A stretch of 64,000 bases of DNA. Origin: Trissonchulus latispiculum. Taxonomy: Eukaryota > Nematoda > Enoplea > Enoplida > Ironidae. The notes beneath the pieces were generated by a model. It was not told the origin of the DNA and did not search any database. It worked only from the letters and a program-made list of their open reading frames with translations. The stretch is from contig JASAND010007463.1 of the NCBI GenBank assembly GCA_030248195.1, positions 17,877-81,876 of the forward strand, written 5' to 3'. Position numbers and translations under genes: made by a program. Each line of letters opens with the position of its first letter. The first letter of the stretch is position 1. This document shows, in pieces, positions 1-11,684 of this stretch.

Positions 1-35
1 TGGTGGTATCCGTGGTATAGCTTACACGTTCTCGT

Positions 36-1395
36 GTAAACTGTCACGGTGCAGTTTTTCCCCCGGTGTAAAATTCCCCCCCGGAAAAACTACACCGGTG
101 TGGATTTTCCCCCCGGAAAAATTACACCGGTGTGAAATTTCCGGGGGGAAATTTTGCACCAAAGCCAGAAATAATGCAGATTTCAGTTTATGAATTAAGT
201 TTTGCTCATAAAGATAGCAACTAATTATGCTTTGATTGTGGAATATGATTAGCCTGAAACGCTGAAATGCCAAAATAATTACTCATTATAACTCATATAC
301 AAAATCAACTTCATTGAAATATATAATGAATAAAAATTCTTTGAAAACTAGAAATTTTGAAGGATTAATTAAAATTATTATTATATTCTACTGCTTATTT
401 CGCATTTGATAAACCATATAATAAAGAAAAATTTTATGATAAAAGCCAAATTTAATATTTCTTATGCACTAATATTTTATGATTTTATTTCTGAGTAAAA
501 TATATGCACAAATTAAGCTTGGAAACTTTTATCTCCGAGCCCAAGCCGTTAAGCAGGAAAAGGTAGGTCAAATTAAAACTTATTTCTGTTTATTTCATAG
601 ATATATAATCATATGCAGCAATCAACGCAATGCAAAAGCTAATAAAGAATCATTCAATTAAATAATAATAGCTAATAAAGTTCAATTGAATCATTGCTAA
701 TTTCTAATTTTATTAAATAAGTATCTTTCTTAGTAAAATAAAAACACAATTGAAATTTTGGAAATTTTAGTCTCAGAGTTCAACCACAGCTCAATGGTGA
801 AATCTTTCCTTAGGGAAATTTTGAAAGGAAAGTTTACAAAATTCAGGTTAACGTGGAAAATTTAGATTAATTTCAATTAATTGATATTTCAATTTGCAAA
901 CTGAAAATTTTTATTTCAGCTTAATTCAATGAATTTTCCAAAATAAAGAAAATTAAAACATAGAAAGAAACCTAAGAAAGATTAGAAGTTATTATTTATT
1001 TAAGTATTTCATCCTTATTAAGGTTTATTAAATGCAAAATAAGCAATTGAATACAATAATGATTATAATCAATACTACAAATCTTTTGATTTTTCAAGAA
1101 ATTTTATTTATTATATATTCCGATTTAATTTTGTATCTCTATCTCAGTCGAACTATTATAATGAATAATTATTTTGGCGGATTACGCTAATCATATTCCA
1201 TCTTCAAAGCATAATTAGTAGCTTCGATTATGAGCCAAACTCAATTTATAAACAGAAATCTGCATTATTTCTTGCATTGGTGCAAAATTTCCCCCCCGGA
1301 AAATTCACACCGGTGTAATTTTTCCGGGGGGAAAATCCACACCGGTGTAATTTTTCCGGGGGGAAAATTTTCAAGGGGAAAAAAATCACACCTTG
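36..1395. repeat. Foldback element with accgg/ccccccgg palindromic arms
   Basis: Two inverted arms, about 40-290 and 1160-1390, share the same order of motifs in opposite orientation: an array alternating CACCGGTG palindromes with TTTTCCCCCCGGAAAA, then GCACC, then a stretch carrying AGCATAATTAG and the AATCATATTCC motif. The roughly 850-bp core between them is AT-rich with no convincing coding frame. Each arm is itself made of two or three copies of a 32-bp unit. I read this as a non-autonomous foldback element; outer ends and target duplication are not clear. Confidence 0.6.
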
Positions 1396-2387
1396 ACATA
1401 AACTACGGTTCATGTATTTTAGGCGTTAGTGGTAGTCATCAGACTCACTTGATGTCAGGAACGCGCACATGTGGAGTTTATGAAAACATGTTTTGGTCGG
1501 CAACAAGTGGTGGCTGTGTGAAACTTGTTAATCCAATAACTTTCTCTGGTTTCTATTTTACCGCCAATACCAGCTTTTGTAGTCCTCATGGTCATGGTAC
1601 GCTGACAGAGAACTCATCACGGAACGTCACCACATTGTGCCAAATCGATTTCTTTAATCGATATGAGGTTTCTATCTGCGAGAAAATAAGAAATGAAAGG
1701 TTGTGAAAAAATGGCTGGTTATATAATGTGTATGTTGAACTGAACATGCATATAATTTTACGTGTGTGAACAACTAATTGAAAATTCTCCATTAAATAAA
1801 ATTTTCCTTTAAATGGCTTAAACGGCCTGACTGATGGATTAATCATCCAATGATTATTATAGAGAATGTTCATTAGAGAATCAATGGCATCTCAATTCAA
1901 TAGTGGGTGAAAATGGAAAAAACTGAAAACAAACGAGGGAAACCTAACTGATAATAGACTAACAGAGATAAGATACAGCTATTAAAAATATAGCCACGTA
2001 CATAAAGCAGGCCCAAGTCGCTGTCTTCACAGAAGACAAAGCGTGTAAACTACGTAAAAATTCCGAATAAGAGGTCCAGCCTGTACATACATCAAACAGT
2101 TTTCGGATTCAATTTTACAGATCCAAATTTAAGGTTGCCACACTGGAGTCTAGTAGTTCAAGATGTTTTCAAATATTCGATTCGATTCACTATATTTTAC
2201 CGTATGTTTACGATCAAACTGTTCAGAAAAGTTAGATGGCTTTCGGTCAAAATAATTGAAAGTAGGGATGTGGCTGCAGGGAGGTTCCGATATAAATTCA
2301 TTACAAATTAAAAAGAACTTGAAAATTGTGATCCTAGATTTGAAAAGAAAACGATTCGATCTACACTAATCCAGCAGGTGTACCGAT
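1396..2387. other. Unassigned AT-rich DNA
   Basis: No gene recognised. Open frames here are short, have AT-driven composition, and the one at 1230-1706 starts inside the foldback arm, so I do not treat it as a gene. Confidence 0.5.
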
Positions 2388-2730
2388 TAGTGTTGTTGAC
2401 AGACCGAAATTTTGGTCCGTTAACGGCCGACCGACATTCCGAAACCGTTCGGCCATTTTCCGGCTTCAACGGCTGGCTGCAACGAAGGCGCTCACCGCCC
2501 ACCGGTTGGCTGGCTGTCCTATGGCAGAAGAAAGAAGTAATCAGCATACAAAAACGTATCTGCAGGAGCTAAAGGTCAATTGTCAGAGGAAACTGGAGAA
2601 TTGCTGACATAACGGACGGCCGGGCGTTGCTCGATCTTAAAACTGATACGACTGACCGGACGAGTACACCTAATGGGCCGGTCGGCCACTAGCTGGCCGT
2701 CCTCTGCACTCCGACCGGTCAGCAACACTA
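2388..2730. mobile_element. hAT-like MITE with TAGTGTTG ends
   Basis: Inverted ends TAGTGTTGTTGACAGACCG (left) and the complement of GACCGGTCAGCAACACTA (right) enclose about 340 bp rich in GGCCG/CGGCC blocks. The ends match those of the element at 59362-59667, which has a clean 8-bp duplication. Here the flanks (gtaccgat / tgtagtgc) do not match, so the insertion is old or rearranged. Confidence 0.5.
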
Positions 2731-4092
2731 TGTAGTGCCGATTCTATCCGTCTTTCATTCCGGACCGATTTTGGTGATACACACGATTTCTCGACAACTG
2801 AAAACTTGACGATTGGTCGACTTCGATTTCTTTGCAAAATATAGATTGAAGACAGGCGTGGTTCCGACTGTCGGCAAAAACTCATCCGGAGGAACGATTT
2901 GTGGTCAAGAAGCCCATGGGGTTTACCTGAATTTTGGTTTGTTTTTCCTTTTCACCCACTGTATATAAGTGGGTCAGAATTCTTGGCCCACACCCGCACC
3001 CACGACCAATCTTTTGACAGATATGTTTTGCCGATTTTTTTACTTTTTTCAGAACCACATGTGCAATAGTTTGCCTAAAATTAAGGTTAACGTCTAGCCA
3101 TATTGTTTCTATTCTTCGTAGCATTCGTAGCGTAAGTTTGAGTTAACTTTCTCAAGAATGACGAATGCTCTTATCTACATCAAATAAGTCCTTTTCGGGT
3201 GACTTTTTGTTTTTCCAGTTACAAAACAGGATGAGCCGGAAAATTTGGATAACATTTATTTGGTTGGCTTTGGGTTAGGAGGTGAATGGCGTTTCTTCCA
3301 AGCTGTGATAAACAAAACAATGCCCTTCAGAAAATTTGAAAGCGTTATTTTATTAGACACCAAGCGCACAAAATCATACAAATTGATTGAATCGACCATA
3401 AGTTTACAAAATAAACATACAGTTATGCATAGCAAATGTAAAGATCACATTACATTCAAAATCAATTTTATTGCCCTACAAATTGCTCAGAAGTAACATA
3501 GAATTTAGATGCATAGGGCAATAATGTGTTATTGCATAACAAAATCAAAAATGCAAACTACTCAAAAAAGCAATTATATCACAAGGGAGATAAAGAAGTA
3601 GGAAAGTTGTTGAAAACATTGAAATGTGAGAATTTACAAAGTATTGAGTAATTTTTGTTCAAGCTTTTCAGCTTCAACTTTTCATTCAGACAAACTTAAA
3701 GGTTTAAAGTGAGGAAATTTTGCAAGAAAATTGCATCTCAAATATTCAAAATGCTTTAAAGTTTCAACTTCAACTGCATCATAGATTTAATTATCAGTTT
3801 GCAATAGAAGGTAAATAAGGCACCAGTGAAGTATCCGGTTCGTCTTAGTTCAGAAGTCAAACTTCGCTGAACTGCAATCCTTCTGAAATAAACAATATGG
3901 ATAGTAGATACAACAATGCGTTATAATTTTGTGGAGATTTTTGTCCATGTTTGCATACCCCTTCTTTACAACGACGATAAAGCCTTTGCATCTTACCCGG
4001 CCCAGGAGGTGGGTTAGCACATTAACCTATTCTTGTGTTAAATATCAGCAACCCAGAAATGTTGAAATAATAATAATCTAGTCTCGATGTCA
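2731..4092. other. Intergenic DNA, no feature recognised
   Basis: No coding exon supported. The open frames on both strands lack family resemblance and are interrupted within 90 residues. Confidence 0.5.
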
Positions 4093-4168
4093 GGGGGTGT
4101 GGCGCAAGCGGTAGAGCATTCTACTCTTAATCCAAAGCTCGGCGATTCGATCCCCGCCCTGGACACTG
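4093..4168 (+). repeat. tRNA-like pol III head (SINE or tRNA pseudogene, Lys-like)
   Basis: A good A box (TGGCGCAAGCGG) and B box (GATTCGATCCC) lie at tRNA spacing, with a CTCTTAA loop as in tRNA-Lys(CUU). The acceptor, anticodon and T stems have several mismatches, so a functional tRNA is unlikely. A degenerate tRNA-derived SINE head is the more likely reading; a 3' tail and flanking duplication were not found. Confidence 0.45.
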
Positions 4169-4596
4169 TTCTTCACATCCTTCAGTCCTGATTTCAGTTT
4201 TTCACACATATTACATTCTACGATTGGCAACCTATAGGTGGAAAAGGTGCATGTTATAAACTCACAGTGATAGGTATTGTGTAAGTATTTCGACATTCAC
4301 TTGTATGGACATCAGGTCGGTAAAATTTAGTTCATCTCATTTAGTAAAACAGAATTGACTAAAGGAATATAAAGGGTTTACTGAAATTGTGAATGGGCAA
4401 AAAGAGACCAAAGTTTTGACGTTCAAGTAATAACGACTTGATCAAAAATTCTAGTATTTGATTTTGACACATAATACATACGGCGACTGTAGCACTAAAG
4501 CTAAACTCAAATAGCAAAACTAAGGACACGACTGCTAATGAACGGGTGGCGGTGATAAGCAAAATTCCTAATATTGCATATTACTTAAGCTTTTAC

Positions 4597-4761
4597 CTTC
4601 GTCATTACTGTAGCAATTTTGACAATGCAATTTTCCATGCCTCACTCTCACATCAGTACCCTCAACCCCATTTCCTAAAGCAGACCCGCAGACGTGACAA
4701 TTGAAGCAAGCCAGGTGATAAAACAATGATAGGGATTCGATTATCATTGCCGCACCTCTGC
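4597..4761 (-). CDS. LMO7/LIMCH1 exon: main part of LIM domain
   Basis: Acceptor TTTTCAG, donor GTAAAA. It supplies zinc ligands H-x2-C-x2-C-x2-C (in H-L-A-C-F-N-C-H-V-C) and the final C-x2-C (C-Q-N-C), completing the LIM finger begun by C-S-H-C in the preceding exon. The sequence GRGAAMIIESLSLFYHLACF is nearly that of vertebrate LMO7/LIMCH1. Read-through past the donor gives nine more codons and a stop; otherwise a further small exon lies downstream and was not found. Confidence 0.93.
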
Positions 4762-7700
4762 CTGAAAATTAAGATTAAGCTATTATAGCATTAGAGCAGG
4801 GTAATGAACACAATAGGGATGAAGCCAAAATAAATTAAATGAGATCAGCTTGGGTTCGCAGTTAATTGATAAACTTATTTATCAAAAGGCTGTTCTGATG
4901 TAAATTATTAGTGCGCTCTAGGCAAAGCTGGGTAAAATTATATAAATCAACTTATACGTATATGTATCGTTCGAAATGTTCGCACCTTTCCGTCTGCCTG
5001 GTTCCATTAGTTGAAATTATTTATACGTAACCATACTCGCTGTGTCATACTCGTCAGATCTGAGACGTCGTTTTATGAGATTATGTAATATGTTATTGCT
5101 GGTGATTGGTTTAGTAAAACCAAGAGTACATAATAATTAAAGAGTGTGCCAAGCGCCACGGCTTAGTTATTAAGTTTGTACCTTAAAATTATTTATGTGC
5201 ACGATAATGGCTAACCCGTTCACAAATTCGACCTCTCTTTTCAAAGACGTTCGCATGCAATGCTCCTGCGCTGGCACTGGCAAGGGACGCATTTTGGAAG
5301 AGTAACCGTTTTATCGAGCTTTAGGACGTAAGCATCGAGTGAAAATTTCCTCGAAAAGAGAAGTCCAATTTGTGAGGGGCCAGCCGTTTTCGCGCAGATC
5401 TTGTCACAAACGTAATAACTAAATGCGTAGCAATTGTCACACTCTTGGTTATTGCGTTCCCTTGGCAGTTACAGGCAAACAAGCTTTAGCTGAAGCTTAA
5501 ATAAAACATGATTAGCAAAGCTTAATGTCAAATTTTACCTAGTTCTTTATCACAGTGAGAGCACTTCTGCTTTCCGCTGACTGAAACCACCGGTTCCTTT
5601 TCAGGGGATGACTGATTGAATTTTGGAGGAGAGGATACTGGGAGGGGAGGAGGCGGAGTATCACGTGATCCGTGACTTTCTCTTGGAGTCACATTTTCCT
5701 GACCGCCCCGCAGAACGTCAGTCTCCTTCTTGCGTTCAGACGCGAGTTGGTTCCTAATGCCAACATAACCTCTGGCTTCTTGCAGGAGCCAGTGCGGTTC
5801 CTTTTTATCTATTTTAGGCATCAACTGAGAGTTCAGATGACGAGCTGCGGATCGCTTGGAGTAGGACTGGGACTGATACTGCGGTCTGATTTTGGGAGAA
5901 CCTGCAGCATCACTGGAACGGGTTTCGTGCATAGAGACTGAGCTGGCCGAGCTACCGGTTCTGCTCAATTCCATCTGTTTTCGCTCAAAGTCCAGATACT
6001 GTAGAGCGGGATCTTTATGGGCTGCTCCAGCCAGCACGATCTCTGGAAGACTGCCCTTTCGTTCGTCGACAAACTTGGTCGGATTGTCTTCTGAGGTGCC
6101 TTCGGAGAAAGAGTTCCTGATACTATCTTCTCGTTCATAGGGTTTGGCCGGCTGAGTAATTTCCGAATGTCCATTAACTGGAGCTTCCACGTACGGCTGA
6201 CGAAGCCGGTCCGTTCGCAAAACTTCCCTCAATCGAGGTCGCGGATCCTCTTTTAGTTCAAGTTCATTCTCTTCAGAGTCCATTTGGGAGAGTAAGCTTA
6301 GCTCATAGTTGGACACCGGGCGTTCAAGACGAGGTCGAGGCGCCTCCTCCTTAGGTTTGGCCTCCTTTTTACGCATCAAGACTTCCACAGGTTCTCGATT
6401 GGGTTGTTCGTGAGACCAGAATTTCCCAATAGGGGAACCGGCGTAAGCCGGAAATCCACCATATGGACGAGGGCTGATGGCCTGCACCGAGGAAGGGGGC
6501 CTCGGGGAAGGAGAAGCCAGTCCAACGATTGGACTTTGGCTGTCGGGACGAGAGGAGGACTGAGCGGAACTGCCAAGGCTGAAATCACTGGACGAATTCC
6601 GTGAATGGGCGATATAGGGCGGAGGATTAGACTTCGGAATTTCCGATTTCCGATCGGACTGGCTGATGGGATCCGGTTGTATGGACGCTGGACGCTCAGT
6701 TGGATAGACTGGTTTCCGTTCGCCAGGAATTGGCATCCGGGAGAAACAGATTCCGTCCGGTCGATTGGATTTCATCGAAATATCAACCGTCGCGGAAACG
6801 GTAGATGATTTCATTTCCAGCTGTGGACTGGCGACTGGCTGAAACAAGAGCAAAAAGTTGTGACTAAAAAATTTCTTTTCCTCGGCTCCAACCAGGGTTT
6901 TTTTTTGGTTTTCGGATTTGCGTCAACCTTGCGTCCCGCTAAATTTAAGTTGCGTCCCGTTAAGAAATTTTGCGTCCAGGCAGAAATCTTGTTTTAGCGT
7001 GTTTTTAGTGCAAAAATTGTTTTATTTATAAAAATTTCTATAATTTCTTTAGTGCAAAGCTATTTAGACTATTCAGAAAGCTGATGCTGCTTAACGATAA
7101 TGCACGATTACAGGATTACCTACGAAGAATATAGATGAGTCCAACATACACGACGGGGGGGTCTGGGGGCGGAGCCCCCCAGAAGTTGAAGAATTTTTTG
7201 AAATTACAGAATAATCTGTAATGGAAATGTTTAAAAAAATTTTATTTGGCGTCTGTTGCAGAACTTAGTAATTTTCGATATATATATGTATATATATATT
7301 ATTGACACACATTATTCCGATATTTCAATGTTAGTTAAACTAATTAAAGTATTAAAAATTTATGAAATATTTAGAAATATCATTGAGAAGAAAGGTAGCA
7401 AACATTAAAACATACATTCGGTTTCGCAAACTTTGACAACTGGTGATCCTTGATAGCAGGATTATTGCAAATGAGCACTGGGGGGTCTGGGGGGCGGAGC
7501 CCCCCAGAAGTTGGAGATTTTTCGAAATTACGGATTAAATCCGTTGTGGAAATGTTTAAGGTGGTGATTCCCTTTGGGCACATATTGTTCTTTGGCGGCG
7601 TAAATCAAGATGAAATTTGATGAAACTTTCCGAAATAAGTTCTTTTAGCATTCTAACACCCTCCGCACAATCCCGCTTCGAAAATTCGAGAATTCCGGTC

Positions 7701-9912
7701 AGAGTGGTTTTTCCAAATTTCTGAACGATAAAACATGATAAACATTGTATTAACTTAGGTGACAGTGAATATGCAAATTAGATAGCTTTTGACCCGTGTA
7801 TAACCATCAATTATTTTAAATTGCCATTTGTGTATTTTTTGCGAAAAACGTTTTTTAGAAGAACCAAAAAATTTGGATATTCTGCTTCTGCTACAGTTAC
7901 AAATTTTGTTAATTTCGGGGTTTTACTTGAGTACTAACCTTGATCCTGCCTGACCTGTTGAATGAGAACAATATAAATGTATATAAATGCACCTAGTAAT
8001 CTCTATGTATTTATTGACGTGAAATTCATGAGTTCGAAAAGATCTGATATATATGGATGCAGGTGGACAACAACTTAACAAATAACATTGAGTAACATTG
8101 AGACATGACCTTGCACCTTGGCATTCCATGACAAAGTGGAAAACACCGGGGGTCTGGGGGCGGAGCCCCCAGGACCCGAAGAAATTTTTGGAAAAAACGG
8201 AAAAATTGGTACTGGAAACATTTAAAGTTTTTACTCTTACAAAAGTGAATTTTCTCCCGAAATAATGTTGCGTCTAGCTTGCGTCCCGCTAAAATTTCAT
8301 TGCGTCCAGATAAGAAACTTTGCGTCCAGACGCACATCTGGACGCAAAAAAAAACCCTGGCTCCAACTGACGTTTTAGTTTCAAAATTGATCAAATTAAA
8401 TATGAACATGCTTCACGTTCTACACTGGTCAAGCCAAGAACTATATACATCATATCCAGGAAATACCAGAAACCAATTAATTATTTAAAAACTAAATAAT
8501 TAATAATAGTAATAATTAGAAATAAAAAATTCTAATAATAATGATTTAAAAAATATTTGACTAACCTCTCGCGGCAACTCCGTTTCACAACTATCTATAG
8601 CAGAATTTGATAGCTCCGGCAGTAATAAATCAGGTTCGACCAGTTGCCTTTCTTCCTGTTTCTTAGGTTGTTGAGGAATGGGAGCCTTTTCCTAAATTAA
8701 AATTAAAGCGTTGACAAAAAGAAATTATAATGACACTGTCTGCAAATGCAATATCAGAGCATAAACATTGGAAATGAAGGTTCTGAGTTAAGGTATTCGA
8801 AACTATGTATTCACTCACAGTAATGGGTAGTAAACAAGAATTGAATAGACTGTTTCGCTCTCCCTCGGAAATAGCATACAAAAGCGGGTCAAAAGGGACT
8901 GGTTTTTAGAGGAAGCTGTAAACTAGAATAGTTGACAATTCAATGCATTAATCCTAACGATAGGAAGAACAGGTCTGTGGGCAAGTTTGAGGTAACTGAA
9001 AGCCCACAAATCAAAGTTAAATTTAAAAGCTTCAATTTCGCACTGCCTATATACCTAAAACTAAAATTCTGCAATAAAAGAATAAGAATGATCATTTTTG
9101 TTTCTGCTTCATTTACTAAAAACTAATTCTGATGAAAAGCTTAAATATATACCTCAATCTCCGCTTCAGCGTTAGTCAGAAGATTTGAGTCAATGGGAGG
9201 TGGTTTGGAGAGGGGTGGATCTGGTGCTCGGATCGGTACTTTGACCATTGTTTTGACAGGGGACTGCAAAACGCTACTGGTCTTTGTAGTTCCGATGAAA
9301 GGGAAGTTTCTGGTTGGAGGCGGAGAGATCACAGGTTTGCTGGTCTCCGCAGTCTGATGTCGGTCACCAAACTTCTCCATTACTCGCTGATTCTCCTTTT
9401 TCCAGTAACTGTCCACACTGCTCTCCGTAACATCTAAAAAGTTGACTTATACTCTTTAGCCTCATCATTAAACCGAATCTTCTGGGACGGTGATACTCTA
9501 TTTGGATGTAATACTAATTTAAATAAATCTAACTATTTCACCAGTTCTAAACCCCTATTTGGGTAACGTTTAGTTTTAATTAAAGGCGACAGCGATTTAT
9601 CTATGAATGACCTGGGGAAGGGTCTGGCGTCAGTTTAAGTCAAAATAAAATACACTACAAAAATAGCAATATTCTCCATGACTTTTTTATTCACATTACC
9701 TCCGTTAACTTCTGGAGGTGAGCTTTTAGCGCGAAGGTAGGAAGGAGTTCGCTCAATTTCTGGAACAAAATCGGTAATTTTCCCTGGCGTTGGCTTGTTG
9801 TGAACGGAGAGTACACGATAACCGCTGGAAGGCGGCTGCACATTACGAGATCGTTCAGCTGGCGGGGGGGGGGGGGGGGGGGGGGCGCGGCGGTTGGAAT
9901 CGAGAAATGTGG
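4597..9912 (-). CDS. LMO7/LIMCH1-family LIM protein (3' part, five exons)
   Basis: Minus-strand gene traced through exons 9912-9700, 9433-9153, 8691-8566, 6838-5539 and 4761-4597; the phases agree at every junction (1, 0, 0, 1). The encoded stretch is about 700 residues: a proline/serine-rich, probably disordered linker followed by one LIM zinc-binding domain at the C terminus. The LIM core around G-A-A-M-I-I-E-S-L is characteristic of LMO7 and LIMCH1 (Drosophila Smash). These proteins act at adherens junctions and stress fibres, tuning actomyosin contractility. No calponin-homology domain is visible; upstream exons must lie beyond 9.9 kb, are lost, or are not recognised among the transposons there. 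The last exon either ends at donor GTAAAA (4596) or reads through nine codons to a TAG. I am confident of the family, not of which paralogue. Confidence 0.88.
5124..5467. mobile_element. Foldback MITE, AAGAGTACATAAT family (diverged copy)
   Basis: Starts AAGAGTACATAATAATTAAA and ends with a complementary but eroded CACACTCTTGGTTATT arm; interior halves are inverted (GCACGATAATGGCTAACCC versus GGCCAGCCGTTTTCGCGCAG). Same family as 16605-16952, 16962-17306, 13113-13420 and 55216-55466. It lies in an LMO7/LIMCH1 intron between the LIM exon and the large exon. Confidence 0.65.
5539..6838 (-). CDS. LMO7/LIMCH1 large linker exon with first LIM cysteines
   Basis: A 1300-nt exon (433 codons plus 1 nt) between acceptor TTGTTTCAG and donor GTAAAA. 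It is rich in Pro/Ser/Glu and Arg-Pro repeats, with charged predicted-helical stretches such as LQYLDFERKQMELSR and EPHWLLQEARGYVG, a P-P-P-P-L-P-V tract, and at the end K-C-S-H-C-D-K-E-L, the first half of the LIM finger. It is the longest open frame in the window. The joining phase to the LIM exon (G|GC) restores the family glycine. Confidence 0.9.
6893..8359. mobile_element. hAT-type non-autonomous element, 1467 bp, 8-bp target duplication
   Basis: Ends CAGGGTTTTTTTTTGG... and ...AAAAAAAAACCCTG, flanked by an exact direct repeat GCTCCAAC at 6885-6892 and 8360-8367. Eight-bp duplications with CAGGG termini are the hAT hallmark. Subterminal GCGTCC motifs recur at both ends in inverted orientation (6925-6985 and 8268-8345). 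Inside are three copies of a GGGGTCTGGGGGCGGAGC module at about 7155, 7480 and 8149, the second interrupted at TTTAA by a fragment of the GGTGGTG family (7560-7727). No transposase frame. It lies in the LMO7/LIMCH1 intron between 8566 and 6838. Confidence 0.85.
7560..7727 (+). repeat. Fragment of TTAA-type element X (B end)
   Basis: Begins GGTGGTGATTCCCTTTGGGC after TTAA and follows the X consensus through ...CACCCTCCGCACAATCCCG to about TTCTGAACG, then leaves it. Inserted in the second G-rich module of the surrounding hAT-type element. Confidence 0.7.
8566..8691 (-). CDS. LMO7/LIMCH1 42-codon linker exon
   Basis: 126 nt, phase 0 at both ends, acceptor TTTAG and donor GTTAGT. It encodes a Gln/Pro/Glu-rich linker (EKAPIPQQPKKQEERQ...) and joins in frame to the 6838-5539 exon. 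No domain of its own. Confidence 0.72.
9153..9433 (-). CDS. LMO7/LIMCH1 linker exon (SYWKKENQ)
   Basis: 281 nt: two bases completing a GAT codon, then 93 codons to donor GTATAT. Contains VDSYWKKENQRVMEKFG and proline-rich stretches. Acceptor CTTTTTAG. Frame and phase connect it to exons on both sides. Confidence 0.72.
9700..9912 (-). CDS. LMO7/LIMCH1 exon with poly-proline from a C run
   Basis: Donor GTAATG at 9699 is clear and joins in phase to the next exon. The 5' boundary (acceptor GGTCAG at 9913) is inferred. The exon reads open across a run of about 20 C (G on the plus strand), giving eight consecutive prolines, then AERSRNVQPPSSGYRVLSVH and so on. A homopolymer this long is slippage- and assembly-prone, so the upstream part of the frame is uncertain. 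Directly upstream lies repeat DNA. Confidence 0.6.
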
Positions 9913-9934
9913 CTGACCAAGCCTCAGCAAAAAA

Positions 9935-10151
9935 TTTCCCAGATTTTTAATCTGCAAAAAATCTGGAAAATTAAATTACTTCGGAAAATGCACTTCAAAA
10001 TAATTTTCAGAAACTAAAGTTAGGTTCAGCTGAATATGCAATAGGAAGAGAAAATGTTAAGCCCCATTTCAATATAAAAATGGCTTCTTAGCTCAAGGAA
10101 TGAATGAGTAATAAAGGTTCAAAGTTGATGTCTCCAAAAGGAATCACCACC
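9935..10151 (-). repeat. TTAA-type element X, A-end fragment
   Basis: Follows the X interior (CTGCAAAAAATCTGGAAAATT, then AGAGAAAATGTTAAGC, then ATGGCTTCTTAGCTCAAGG) and ends GGAATCACCACC directly before TTAA at 10152. It runs up almost to the LMO7/LIMCH1 exon at 9912. Confidence 0.65.
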
Positions 10152-10155
10152 TTAA

Positions 10156-11172
10156 GGTGGTAGTACAACTACCGGGCTTTTCTACGTAATTTTTCCATGG
10201 ATGAAGCAACCTTGACAAAACATTAGGTAAAGCAAGACTGGTTGGCAAACTATCTTTGCGCAAAATCTTGGTGTCAGAGAGTTCATAATTGGCTAGCTAC
10301 CATCCTGGCTTTGCGCACGCGCAAACAATCAAAATTTTATTTAAGCTTTATGTGTTAAATTTTACTCTACCACGTAAAAGAGCGCAAAAAGAGCTTCAAA
10401 ATGATGTGCATATCTCTTCTGTACATGGTATCTATCAAAAGTTACAACCAATTGAATTGAAGCTGATTTACATTAACCGTTTACACAATCAATGAAAAGC
10501 GCAAGAACAATTCATCCTAAAATTCAATATATTGGGTTTTAGCAGACTGTCGTTGTATTATTATGTGTATTATTTAACAGAAAACACTTTGCAGCTGCTT
10601 GAAAGCATTGCAAATTCCCAAAACCAAAGCAAACAATGAAAAGTTCCGAATTTTTTGTTTTTGATTTTCTCGTCACTGCTTCAACCAAACTTTATCACAT
10701 TTTCCAGATATGCTTTATATCTGCATACGCTCAGGCCGTTTTCTTTGTTTTTGAAAAAGCGCAGTATTAAGCAAGATATCGAATTGACGATACTTCAATA
10801 TGAGCTAAACAATTGAAAATGCACTTTTACGAAAAACTAAAAAAACTGCCTGAGCGTATAAATTAATAAAGCTTTTATGGAAAATTTCAAACAAATTCAT
10901 AAAGGAATGAAGGAGATATTTAAATTCAAAATATTCAGATATTTTTTCCAGCGTCAACTGCTTTATGATTTAAGCAAAGCTACTAACAATGGACGTGTTA
11001 GCAAATTCTTACAAAATAATTATCAAAAATTAGCCAATCTCAAAGTCATTCAAACTTTTTTCAAATGCAGTATTTGATGTAGGATAAACAATATCATTCT
11101 AAAAATCAAAAAATTAAAAATTTAAGCTAAATTTATTCTCAAGTTTTTATTCTAACATTTTGCACATTTTGC
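10156..11172 (+). mobile_element. TTAA-type element W, diverged copy
   Basis: Sits between TTAA at 10152 and TTAA at 11173. Begins GGTGGTAGTACAACTACCGG and then parallels the better-defined W copy at 12191-13112 (shared landmarks TAGCTACC, TTTATTTAAGCTTT, TATCTTCTGTAC-like and TCTATCAAAAGTTACA). No coding potential. Confidence 0.6.
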
Positions 11173-11176
11173 TTAA

Positions 11177-11684
11177 GGTGGTGATTTCTTTTGGGCACAT
11201 ATTGTTATTTGGCGGCGTATTAATCAAGATGAAATTTGATGAAACTTTCCAAAATAAGTTCTTTTAGCATTCTAACACCCTCCGCGCGATCTCGCTTCAA
11301 AAATTCGACGTCTCCGTCAATTTTTCAATTTGACTCATTTTCAATTTCAGTCAATTTTTGACAGTTAGGCAGTTGCTGTACAGCTATGATTATATTCATT
11401 CGAAAGATCTTGTTGAGCTCTACAGCTTGAAGTCTACAGTCTAGAGCTTTTTGAAGTACCTTTCTAGCTTTTCGCTATCGTGAGATATAGTGGATTTTCC
11501 TATTTTGGCGTTGAAAACTTGTCATTTTTGCAGAAGTCAAATAATGCGCCATTTCTTGAGCTACGTAAGCCGTAAAATTAAACTACGGGTTTCAATTTGG
11601 AGGTCTCGTCGAGACCAATTATCTGTGACATTATAATCTTCTAACTGCTACCCCGTATTAAGCTGATATCATAGAAAATGTAGT
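11177..11684 (+). repeat. TTAA-type element X, B-end fragment
   Basis: Starts GGTGGTGATTTCTTTTGGGC after TTAA, follows the X consensus (GAAACTTTCC, CACCCTCCGCGCGATC, GAAAACTTGTCATTTTTGC) and is broken at AATGTAGTTTTT, where the duplicated FRMD8-terminal block joins through a short T/A-rich microhomology. Confidence 0.7.

Noticed and set aside
1230..1706. 158-codon plus-strand open frame
   Set aside because: Begins inside the foldback arm, crosses palindromic repeats and has no recognisable domain.
4093..4168. Functional tRNA-Lys
   Set aside because: A and B boxes are good but acceptor, anticodon and T stems contain multiple mismatches.
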